DNA from: Yamagishiella unicocca
Taxonomy: Eukaryota; Chlorophyta; Chlorophyceae; Chlamydomonadales; Volvocaceae
Reading direction: 5' to 3'
Length of the DNA stretch: 64,000 nucleotides
Assembly: GCA_003116995.1 (NCBI GenBank)
Contig: BDSL01000016.1
Span: 310,001 to 374,000 of the forward strand
Shown: positions 35,664 to 47,600 of the stretch, in pieces
Layout of the letters: every line of letters begins with the position of its first letter
Position numbering within the stretch: position 1 is the stretch's first letter
Program-made: the position numbers and the translations under genes
The notes under the pieces: generated by a model
Database searches by the model: none
Seen by the model: the letters and a program-made list of their open reading frames with translations, nothing else
What the model was told of the DNA's origin: nothing

Positions 35664-38600
35664 ATGGCTCTGCCTGCTGCGCTCTTGCAGCAGCAGGAGC
35701 TTGCTAGGGAGATTGAACATAAAGACCTGCTATCGGCTGCAACAGCTTTCTTCAAATGGCGCCAGGCAGCTTTGAAGGTGCGGTTAAAGGTCAGCGATGC
35801 CGGCATGTGCGGCAACAACACGAAGACTTGGCACATGCAGGCCAACTTCAGGCGGGAACTCGAGGGAATTCTTGAAGAAGTTTCCCAGGAGGAGGAAGCA
35901 TCTGGCAAGGTCCAAAAGCAGCTTCAAAAGGCACAGGAAAGGTGCGCCAATTGGGCAGCAAGCAGCAGTAGCTAAGCTTCGAGTATCTAGGCCGATGCCA
36001 GGGCGTCATGCAGTTGGATCATGACATGAGAGCGGCCTGGTTGGGAGGGTCTGGCTCGTACAGCCTGTGATGCGCGAGTCCACCCTGTGCAGGCTGGAGG
36101 AAACCGTCCAGGCTCTCTCGAAGGCCACCAATGATCACCGGATAACTCTGGTGCACAATGACCAGCTGCGTGCACAAAATGATGAGCTGTTTCGGGCCCT
36201 GGAGGCTGCTGAGGGAGCATCAAGGTTGGTCCCATGGGTCGGCCGGGCCAGGCCGGGCCGCATCCTGGGCATCCGCCGGGTTAAAGAGCATGCTATGCGC
36301 TAGCATGACAGCAAATAGCCGGGCATCATCCCAACCCGCAGCGCTAAGGATAGGAGATTCGGCACGCAGGGTTCATGCCGAGCAAGCGCGCGCCGCCGGA
36401 ATCATGTTCCAGGAGGAGTCAAAGCGGCGCCAGGTGCGGTGGGCGTTGTCCGGGGCACCATCACGCAACGAGTAGCCACCTTGCATGGAGCTCTAGTACA
36501 GCTTGGTATGCTCATTAAGCACTATCACCATGCAAGATGTCATGTTCGTCAGCCGCAAGTCCTATTCCGCTCTGGTGTCCTATGTCCCCTCTCTACTCCC
36601 TCTGTGTAGGAGGAGTCTAGGCGGTCGGGGCTGGAAGTGGATGCCTTGCGCGACCAGTACCAATCCGTGGTGACGCAGCAGCAGGCGCTTTTGGAGTCGT
36701 TGGCGCAGCGGGACCGAGAGGTGGGGCCGGCATCCCTGTCCCTTCCCCCAGCACACCCCGCATGTGCTTTCGCTGGCCCGCGGCCGCGCCTCCAGTGCCC
36801 AGCGGCTGCGGGAGGCCCGACCACTGAGCTACCGCACTTACCCGCAGATCGCAGAAGCCAGCCAAGAAGGCCTGCACCACAAGCGGAATGCAGCCCGGCT
36901 GCAGGTGGGTTCCTATGCTGCCGGTAGGGGCGAGAGCTCCTGCACGCCTAGCGTTGCCCGACGTCATGGCGCTAACGTGCCGTCCGCGCGCAGGAGGAGG
37001 TGGAGCGGCTGGAGGCCATCGCGCGAGCAACTGGTGAGCGCGCCGCTGCGGCGGAGGCTCAGGCCGCAGCCCGCTCCGAAAACGTCACGAAGCTGTACGC
37101 GGAGCTCAGCGGCCTGCGGGAGAGGTACCACGTGGAGCTGTCGGAGCTGAAGGTAACGTCCAAAAGGTTGTTCGACTGCGGCACCACAGCTTGAAGCCCC
37201 GCCGGAAGACTCGATTGGGACCCCATGCCGCCGCTCTCACGCCCTTCCCCGCTGAGAGGTGCATTTCTGTACTTACCTTTTGGCAAGTGTCCGTTCTCGT
37301 GGTGCCCCTGTTGTCGGTGCGTCCTCATGGTGCCAGTGTTGTCGGTCTGCTCTGGGGTCCCCGCCCAACCTGCGGGTCCAGCCGACAGCCGACACGGCTG
37401 GCCGCCACCTCGACCCTGCTGCCCGCCTGCTTCCACAGGCCGCCCGCGTAGGTGCTGCTGACGTGCAGCGCATGCGGGAGCGCGTGGACAGCATGCAGGC
37501 GTCGAACGACTCGCTGGTGGCAGCCAGGTGCGTGCCAACCCACAGCCCTATGCCTTGTACTGATCCATCGGTGAAGGAGCCGTCGTATAACGCACCAGCG
37601 GCTGCATGCGATATTCCTATGAGGGCTGGCCGTGCACGGTCTCGTCTTGATCGCACGGTCCGTGGTGGGTATTGGGTGTCTGCGCGGCACGCAGTACGGA
37701 AGGTCCGTGGTGGGTATTGGGTGGCCGAGCAGCACGCAGTATGGGACGTCGTGGTGGGTAATGGGTGGCTGAGCGGCACGCAGTACGGAAGGTCCGTGGT
37801 GGGAATTGGGTGGCTGACGCGTCCCACTTGGTCGTTCGCGCTGCGCAGGGATGAGCTGCGGGCCTCCCTGGAGGGCGTCATGGCGAAGCTGACTGCCGCG
37901 GAGCAGCGCCTCAAGCGCCAGGCGGTAGCGGCCACAATGCGGGACTCCCTTATCGATGTAAGCCAGGCACACCGTGGATGCTAAGAGCTCCGCGCCCTGT
38001 TATAAAATGCCCACCATGCCACTGTGTCGTGCCCCTGTGGACGGGACTTCTACTCCTGCATCTGGGTCTGCAGCGTGTGCCATCTGGGTCTGCAGCGTGT
38101 GCCATCTGGGTCTGCAGCGTGTGCCATCTGGGTCTGCAGCGTGTGCCATCTGGGTCTGCAGCGTGTGCCATCTGGGTCCGCAGCGTGTGCCATCTGGGTC
38201 TGCAGCGTGTGCCATCTGGGTCTGCAGCGTGTGCCATCTGGGTCTGCAGCGTGTGCCATCTGGGTCTGCAGCGTGTGCCATCTGGGTCTGCAGCGTGTGC
38301 CATCTGGGTCTGCAGCGTGTGCCATCTGGGTCTGCAGCGTGTGCCATCTGGGTCTGCAGCGTGTGCCATCTGGTCTGCAGCGTGTGCCATCTGGTCTGCA
38401 GCGTGTGCCATCTGGGTCTGCAGCGTGTGCCATCTGGGTCTGCAGCGTGTGCCATCTGGGTCTGCAGCGTGTGCCATCTGGGTCTGCAGCGTGTGCCATC
38501 TGGGTCTGCAGCGTGTGCCATCTGGGTCTGCAGCGTGTGCCATCTGGGTCTGCAGCGTGTGCCATCTGGGTCTGCAGCGTGTGCCATCTGGGTCTGCAGC

Positions 38601-41600
38601 GTGTGCCATCTGGGTCTGCAGCGTGTGCCATCTGGGTCTGCAGCGTGTGCCATCTGGGTCTGCAGCGTGTGCCATCTGGGTCTGCAGCGTGTGCCATCTG
38701 GGTCTGCAGCGTGTGCCATCTGGGTCTGCAGCGTGTGCCATCTGGGTCTGCAGCGTGTGCCATCTGGCTCTGCAGCGTGTGCCATCTGGGTCTGCAGCGT
38801 GTGCCATCTGGCTCTGCAGCGTGTGCCATCTGGGTCTGCAGCGTGTGCCATCTGGGTCTGCAGCGTGTGCCATCTGGGTCTGCAGCGTGTGCCATCTGGG
38901 TCTGCAGCGTGTGCCATCTGGGTCTGCAGCGTGTGCCATCTGGGTCTGCAGCGTGTGCCATCTGGGTCTGCAGCGTGTGCCATCTGGGTCTGCAGCGTGT
39001 GCCATTTTGTCCGCTGCGCAGCCCGGGACTGTGGTCCTGTACATGGCTCCATGACCTTCGGCATGGGTTAAGGCTTGCCTGCCCGCTGCAAGGTACGATA
39101 ACTTTTGTCCAAACCCTGACTTGGCTCACTCCCTGCAGACGATCGCAAACGTCAGTCGCGAGCTCGTGCGCGATGGTGACGAGTCGCTCATCCTGCAGGT
39201 GCGTGTCACGCTGGTGTTTACAGCCCATGTCTCCGGCGGCACGGGCAGCCGCCGTCCAGCTGTCTGTGTCGCGCGGGAGCCATTTTCCGATAGGAACCTT
39301 GTCCTGAAATGCGCTTGTTGCTCGATGTGGGTGTCGCTCGTCACGGTATGCGGAGACCCTATCCCCGATGGCCCTGACCCAGCCGTCGCGCTCCTCCCTG
39401 CCGGATCCAATACGTTACCGCGCGATCACGTTTATCGGGCTCGGGATGCTATGCCACCAGGCGACCACCCGCCTGTCCAGCGAGCTGGACCTGGCGCTGA
39501 CGAACAACACGGACCTAGCGGAACGGCTCACGTCCGCGGAGGCGGTTATTTCGCAGCAGCAGGGGCATATCAGGTACCGTGCATAGCGGGGTTTAGCCAA
39601 ATGCTGTTTGGACTGGCAGGCAGGCGTGCAGGCGTGGTGAAGGACAGTGTAGGGGACGTATGGGTGGATTGCCACCTTTGCCTGTCCGCTTCCTATCCGC
39701 CGTGATGGCCCCTCTCTCTACGGCCACACCCGACACGCATCGACCGCTGGCTGAGCTGCACTGACCGCTTCCGTGCTCTGCTGCCCGCCGCTATGTGGTA
39801 TTCCATTGTCGCTGCCCGCCGCTGTGAGGTATTCCATTGTCGCTGCCCGCCGCTATGTGGTATTCCATTTTCGATGCCCGCCGCTATGTGGTATTCCATT
39901 TTCGATGCCCGCCGCTGTGTGATATTCCATTGTCGTGTCGCCGCGCACAGGCGCATCGCGGAGGAGTGCAGCTTTCTGGAGACGCAGCTGCGGGAGTCCC
40001 GCGAGCACCGCGACGCGCAGCACCGCCTAAACGCGGAGCTGGCGGCGGAGTTGCAGCGGCTGGCGGCGGAGTCGGCCCTGGGGCACATATTGGTGCTGGA
40101 CAAGGACGGCAACGTAATGCGGGGGCGGAGACAAGGGTTACTGCTACTTTCCTCGGGTCCAAAGGGGAGGGCGGCAGCGCTGGCTGCGCCTGAATCCTGA
40201 AGCGGAGTCGGATGTATCGGGTGGAGAAGGCGCCGACGGCGATTTCAGCCAGCGGGCTCGTGTCGCGCTGCGAACCTTATCCGTCTCCTTTATCGTCTGA
40301 CCTGTGCCCGTCGTCCCTACCCACGCACGCACCTGCCCCTAGACCCCGCCGAACACACCTCCTTCCTGCGCCCTCCGGCTTCTCCTGTCTCCGCGCAGCT
40401 TATCCCGCAGGAGAACCCCCAGCCTCAGTCGCCTTCCACCACCGCGCCCGCCACGTCCCAGCTGGAAGCGCAGTCCACGGCGGTGCGGGTCATCCTTGCA
40501 GACAAGGCCTTCGGCCTGGGGGCGCTGAGCCAGGCCATTGCGAAGAACCCGGGCTCAGTGCAGGTGCGGCAGCCCTGAGCTGCAGGCAGGCACACATGCC
40601 AGAGCGCCTTTATAACGGGTATCCAATCATGGGAACCTCGCGTGCCGTTGCTTGGCATCAGGACCCAGGGATGCATTTCGCTGGCCAGGGCGACAACTGA
40701 AGCGTACCCAGAGAGCCATGCAGATCACGTACCCAGAGAGCCATGCAGGTCACGTACCCAGAGAGCCATGCAGATCACGTACCCAGAGAGCCATGCAGGT
40801 CACGTACCCAGAGAGCCATGCAGATCACGTACCCAGAGAGCCATGCAGATCACGTACCCAGAGAGCCATGCAGATCACGTACCCAGAGAGCCATGCAGGT
40901 CACGTACCCAGAGGGCCGTGCAGATCACGCCCGATCCCGCTCGTCCTGATTCCTGGCACGCCCGCCTGGTGTCACTCCTTGCAGTCTGTGAGGGCGCAGC
41001 TGGCGGAATGCCGCTCGCTGACGGAGGCGCTGCGGGTGGATGTGGAGGAGGTCGGGGCGCTGCTGGCGGTGCGGCCGTTCGAGGCGGAGGAGCTGTCGCG
41101 CAAGCTGCCCGTCCTGCAGGTGCGGCGGCATCGGCGCGGCCGTAAGGAGCCACGCACACACGTATCCATGGGAATGATAGTTCATGCGTGGCGCCGCCAA
41201 GTGGGACCCGCTGGCTGGGCGGGAGCAGCGTAGCGCAGGTTGCTGCGGCGGCCAGCCGGGGTATGATGCTGTACAGGGTGTGCGGTGCGGGGGACGTGGA
41301 CGCGTTTCGAAGCTCCGCCTCGATCAGTGGGATTAGATTGACGTGTACCTCTCAGCAGGACCGGAGGATTAGAATGCATCGTGCACTCGGGTGCGGCGGT
41401 TGGCGTATGCGATGAAATCACCCACGTGCCGTGGCGCACTGCAGGACCGCCTTTCCAAGACGGAGACGTGCCTGGTGGCAGTGCGGGAAGACCTGACCCT
41501 CAAGCAGGTGAGTGGGAGGGCGGTGAGGGCGCGCATCCTAACGCCGCGGTGGGCTGAGGCTGGGCGCTGGTCTGGGGAACGAGGGGGGCGTTGTCCGAGT

Positions 41601-44600
41601 CCGCCAGGGCACCAGCGGCTCCCGCAAGGCCACCATACGCCGCACCCTAACCTACGCTCCCGGCGAGACGTGCTCCACGTGTTTGCGTGCTGCATGTTGC
41701 CCCGGGTCACTTACGGGCTGCATGTTGCCACGGGTCACTTACGGGCTGCATGTTGCCACGGGTCACTCGCGTGAACATGAGAGGCAGTATCCCCTTGCTG
41801 AGACCGCTGGTCCCGCTCCGATACAACCCGCAGGTCCATGCCGTCTCCTTGGAGGCACGTGTGCTGGTCGCCGAGTCCGCTATGCGGGGCGGCTCCTCGC
41901 TGCTGCAGGTAAGGCCCGCGGGCTGCAGCGACTCACGCGACCTTGTCCCTCCCCGGCTTCCCGCCCACCATGCAATGCACCCTGCCTCGCAGCACTGACC
42001 GCGTCCAACCGCCTGCGGTAGCCCGGCAGTTGAGATCCAAACAGCCGGTTACGAACCACTCCTCCCCTCGCCACCTGCGCACTAACCGTTACCAGGGCTG
42101 GAGCGGGCTGCTTGCCCAGGTGGTCGCAGCGGAGGACGGGCGGCTGGAGCCGGACGTGCGGCTGGGGCTGCGGGAGGAGCTCAGGGTGGGTCGGGTCGGT
42201 GCGCAGTCAATCGAATATATTTAACACGGTCAGCTCCTCAAGCCCTTGGCTCGCTTGCTGGTGCTTTTGGCAGCACGTTCGCTAACCTTGAGCGCTTGAC
42301 AGCAGAAGCCCATGGGAGCATTAGCCCCCTTCCGTTGCATGCCCACCGTCCCTTGGGTCCTGCCCCATATGCAACGCCGCGCCGCTGCCAACCTTTCCAA
42401 CGCCTACCCGCCGTCCCCAGACCCGCGAGGAGGCGCTGCACCGCGCCATGTTGGACCTGGCCGCCACCGCCACGCCGCTGCTGGGCGGCGACCCCGGCTA
42501 CGCGGCCGCGCAGGTGGCCATGCGGGAGGCCAGCAACGCGATGATGGACCTCGCGCTCACTCTGGGCGACAGGTGGGAAGGATTGGCAGGAGCGGGGCAA
42601 GCGGTCGGTGGTGGTTTGGTCCGGTTGTCAGGAAAGCCGTCGGTCGGTGGTGGCTGGCTGCAGTGGTGCCGTGCAAGGCTGCATATAAGTGTCAGTAACG
42701 CTGCGACCGGAGGCCGCAGCTGTAAGCGCACGTGACCCGGCTCAGGGAGTATGTATGGCTGGCCCACGCCGCTGTTGTTCCTCTTGCCGCTTTGCCACAT
42801 TGCAGGATCGTGGATGCTCCCGCCACCCGCACCCGCGTGCTGGCCACCGAGCAGCTGCTGCTGGACCGCGCCGGACACCTGGCGCGCTTCCGGGAAGTCC
42901 TGGCCAAGGCGCCGGGCGAGATCGCGGACATGGTGGAGCGGCTCACGGCCGTTATCCCCGACGTGCAAATCATGGGACCCGCCGTGGAGGTGCGTTGGCA
43001 GGCGTTGGCCCTGGGGCAGTGGGGTTAGGCTGGGAAGCAGTAATGGCAGGTTGCGAGCGGAAAACGACGATTCGTTTGGCGTTTTCGACGGCTCTACAAT
43101 CCAAGGAATCCGTTGTTTTAAAGTGCAGCTAGTCACGTTGCTTGGCAGCCACTGGCCAGCCGGCACAGACGGCAGCATCAGGGGACCAGGTGGCGCAGAC
43201 GGCAGCATCACGGGGTCAGAGATGAGCGATCCGGCAGTGCGTGAATCTTCCGTTTTCACTCCTGTTTCGATGTTGGTACGGTCCTTGCGCTGCCCGGCCT
43301 TGTGCACTGCTCACCGGCATCTCGCTCCCCCGCCTCCGGCGCCCGCAGGAGATGCTGCGCTGCGTGCTGCACTATATGGCTGCGGGCAAGACACCCATCG
43401 TCGACGTGGTGGCGCTGCAGGTGGGTGGTGCGTGTCAGAAGTGTCAGAAGTGTCAGAGGTGTCAGAGGTGTCAGGCCTTGGGGCTGACAGTGACCCTGGC
43501 TGTCGCGCCATGAGGCGAACTACTGCAGCAGCCACCCACCCGGCCATGCTGTGGTGCGCGCTGCCGCCCGGATGTGTGTTTCACGGGCTCACCCCACCTT
43601 GCTGGTTTCCTCACAATTCGCCCGCACCTTGCTGGTTTCCCCACAACCCGCCCCACCCTGCTGGTCTGCTGGCTGGCTGCAGGGCGAGGTGCTGATGCTG
43701 CGCGGGCTGGTGCGCACCAAAGACATGCACATCACAGCGCTGGAGGCGGTGGGAACTGGAATACGGTGAGCGCTGGGGCAGCATACCGCACGCGTGACGT
43801 TCGGATACGTACTGACCGCTGATACACGAAGGGAAGGGCACGCTCGTCTCGCAGCCTCGTCTCGCAGCCTCGTCTCGCAGCCTCGTCCCTGGCCATTAAG
43901 CAGCTGACTGTGTGGGATCATGTGCTGCCGGATGGGTTCCCGAGGTGAAGACGACAGCGCATGGCAGCGTGCATCTGGATGGGTGCCCACATGCCTCACC
44001 GCATACCGACCCACATGCCTCACCGCATACCCGACCCACATGCCTCACCGCATACCCGACCCACATGCCTCACCACGTATCCGACCCACATGCCTCATAG
44101 CGTCCGACCCACATGCTTAACCGCATCGGACCCACATGCATCTCACCGCACCCCCTGTCGGTGCCTTCGTCTCCGCCCGCCAACAGCACGGGGTCGCCCA
44201 CCAAGCGCGCTCAAAAGATGGTGCCCTTGGAGGCGCTGCACGCCGCGGAGAGAGCACGGGATGCCGTGACCGGCGAAAAGGCGGCGCTGCAGACCCGGCT
44301 GGTGGACCAGCGCGTGCTGCTGGTGGCGGCGCGTCACCGGCTGGTCAACTACATGGCGTCGCTTCGCACGGCTTGCGAGAAGGCGGAAGTGTTTTACAAG
44401 TGGCGCGCGGTGGCGGCCACGATTAAGGTGGGGGGACGGACTGAAATGGACATGGTTTCCATTAGGGGACGCGGGGATTCCACAGAGGCAGAGGCAAAGG
44501 AACGTTGTGGGCAAGGCTGGGTATGGTAGGAGATGGCATGATATGGTCCTTAAGCGCATGTTGTATGCAGACAACGCGCGGCAAGGGGTTCGTACTCCAG

Positions 44601-47600
44601 TGTCCGATGCCTGGGTGTTTGCTCTCCGCCTGACGCACGTGTTCCTCTCCCCTCCCGTGATCTCCCCTCTCGTGATCTCCCCTCCTGTGATCTCCCCTCC
44701 TGAGCGCGCAGGCCGATCGCGCGTACGCCGACATGGTGGCGGCGCAGAAGGAGCAGGCGCGCGTTGAGCAGGAGGCGCGAGAGGACAAGGCGCGAATGGA
44801 GGTGCGGCGGTCTGGGGCGGCCACATCCTGCCTGCTACCCTGATGTGGAGTGTTGGCATACGTTATGCCGCTTGGGGCGGCTGGGGCCGTGTGGCGTCAG
44901 TGAGAACACCTGGGCAGCACGCCAACGTATATCCACGTGTTGGTGTCAACGCTGTGTGCTCTGCGTTCATGTCCTGCGCAGGCGGAGTTGGAGACCATGC
45001 GGACAAGTCACGAGGTGGAGATGGCCACGATGACGGCCAAGCACACGGCGGAAGTGACGACAATGACCGCCAATCACACGGCGGAAGTGGCCACGATGAC
45101 CGCAGCCCACGCCACCCAAGTAGCCGCCATGCAGACCGAACACGCCGAGGAGCAGCACCGGGTTAAGATGCAGGCGCTGCAGGTGGGTCACCACGGTATG
45201 GCTGCAGAGGCAGCCCGATCCGGCTTGAGGCGCGCCGAAACGCGTGCTATGCAGCACGAAACGTAATAGGGCTAGCGGCGGCTGGCCGCTGGTGGTGGCC
45301 ATGGCCGCTCTGCCCCCGCGCATCCTGACACGTGTGTGTCTTTTCCATGCAGGCTGCTGAGACACGGGTCAAGGTGCTCCGTATCATCATGAAGGAGAAG
45401 GTAGGTGCTCCTCAGTGTTGCCTGGTTGGGTCGGGTCGGCATGGATGACGAGAGCCCAGCCCCTGTCTAAGCCTGTGTGCCTTTCATTAATGGCTAACGT
45501 GTTCGATGGTACGATCCTGGCTTACTTGTTAAAGCTGCATCATAATGGTTGGCCATCCCCGGTTGCCCCCCTACCCGCTCCAGACTGCACGTTTCAAGAA
45601 CTGCCTCACATACGCCGTACTGTATCTCTGGCGCTTCCGGGTCCGTCGTCAGGTGCGGCTACGGTAACCTCTAGCGCCTTCGCTTGCGCGCTGTCCTGTT
45701 GCGCTGCATTCGTTTCTCGGCTCCCAAGCGCAACTAGCACCGCAGCCTGTGTTCCCTGCCAGTATGGCAGATACTGTACACATCCCAAGGCACTCAAGGA
45801 GGGCCCCACACGTCCCTCCCTGACCTCTACTACCGCCTTTACACCCGGGCATCTCTCAACGCTCCGTTCGCACCCCCTATCCCCCGTCCTCCGCCATCAC
45901 AACATCACCTACCGCAACCCCAGCTGTCAGCTCCCATCCACTGGACCACGTGTTTCTACGCTACCCACTGACTCATTGCGCATACCCACCCACTGCCCAG
46001 TTCTCCAGCATGCATCTCGGAACGTCTCTTCTAAACGGGTTTTCCTTGCAACCCCACTGCCCAGATCGAGGCCCGGCAGCGGTGGCGGGACTTTTCAATA
46101 CGGCTGCGCGCCAAGGAGGAGCCCACGAACCCCACCTACCGGGACATCATGTCCGGTCCGCGCATGACCATCGCCCGCCGCCTGGCGCTCCGAAACCAGG
46201 ACCACTCCGACCTGCGCACGCCGCAGGCACTGACGGGGCGGCAGATTGCACGCATGGTGCTCCAGGTAAGGGGGGTCAGCCGGGCGTGGAGGCAGACACA
46301 CATATGTGGAAATGTCTCGCCGAGAGGCGCTCCGCGCTACGTAGCGCTGGGTTGCCTTGCCGATCTATTTTGACCCTGTGGCCCCTAACTTGACCCATTG
46401 GATGGCCCCTACTCGACAGGCATGGCGCGGATGGGCGTACATCAAGCGTCAGACGGAAAAGGTACGCGTGGGGCTCAAGGGCGACGAAAGATGAGCTCGG
46501 CCCGCCGGCGCTGGTCTGGGTCTGTCCGCCATCAACCATGTCCACATGAGCCTTCTCCTCTCGCAGTCCTCGTGCCCTTAATAGCACTGTCCGCCCACGA
46601 TCCCATCAGGTGGATGCGCTGACCGAGTCGGTGCCCACGTTTGTGGAGAACATCGGCGACCGCCGCCGCCTGGAGCGCGCCTGGCTGGCTCTGCGGCTTT
46701 GGGCCACCAGCGCAGCCACCCGCCGCGCTCATCAGGCCATCAGCGACTACGAGGCCGCCACCTCGGAGGCGCAAGCCGCCAAGTCAGCCGCCGAGGTCGC
46801 CAAGGCGCACGCGGACGCGGCGACATCGGAGATGGAGGACGAGAAGCTGCGCCAGGCGTAAGTTGTGTGCCTCCCCTCCCTGCGACGTGCCGCAGCCACC
46901 GAGTATGACACGTGTCGGTTACTGCCATACTGGGGCACAGTACTGCCAACAGCGCGCTCTTGAGCGCAGACACTCGCTTGCCTATAGAGATACCTTCATT
47001 GTTTTGAAGTTTCCTTTGCAAGCCCTTTAGGGCGCGCCCTAAATGACCAGCATGGCTTGCATGCTGCCCGACGTATTGGCCCGGCGACTTACCGGTCACG
47101 CCCCGCCTTGCGCACTGGGCGCAACCCCCGCCTCACTCCTGACGTGCCGTGGTGTGCGCCGCAGGACCCTCATGGCGGATGCCGCCGCGCAGGCCGGCCA
47201 GCTGTTCCCCCTGGTCCCGGGACACGATGCCAGCTCCCAGGGGTACGTGGTGGCGCCTGGCCAGAACCCGGACAACCCCTACATGCTGTACCAGCTGCCT
47301 ACGGTCGAAGGTAGGACTGCTGGTCAAGCGGGGCTCAGATTGGGCCCCAGGACACGCAGTCTTCACGCCACGCATGTCATGGCCTGAAACCAACCCGGCC
47401 TTTTTGCCGCTACCTGCTCTTCCTCTGCAGCCCAGCTGAATTGATCTCCAAGGCACTCCTTCCGCACCTTCCGGGGGCCTTATCCACACCCTCTGCCCTC
47501 CCCATTGCTCGTCCGCAACCCCAATCGCCCCTCGGGCCCCCCGCCGCAGTTGGCACCCAGTACCTGCCAAACGTGCACACGGTGATGACCGCCGGGAGTC

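Noticed and set aside
37950..39307. Six overlapping ORFs of 350-430 codons in all frames
   Set aside because: They are produced by the 22-bp minisatellite, which lacks stops in any frame. The region is an intron between phase-matched exons 37849-37957 and 39139-39198.
40642..41233. ORFs with PESHADHVPREPCRS-type repeats
   Set aside because: Translation of a 25-bp intronic minisatellite. The exon 40985-41119 is read in the phase fixed by its neighbours.
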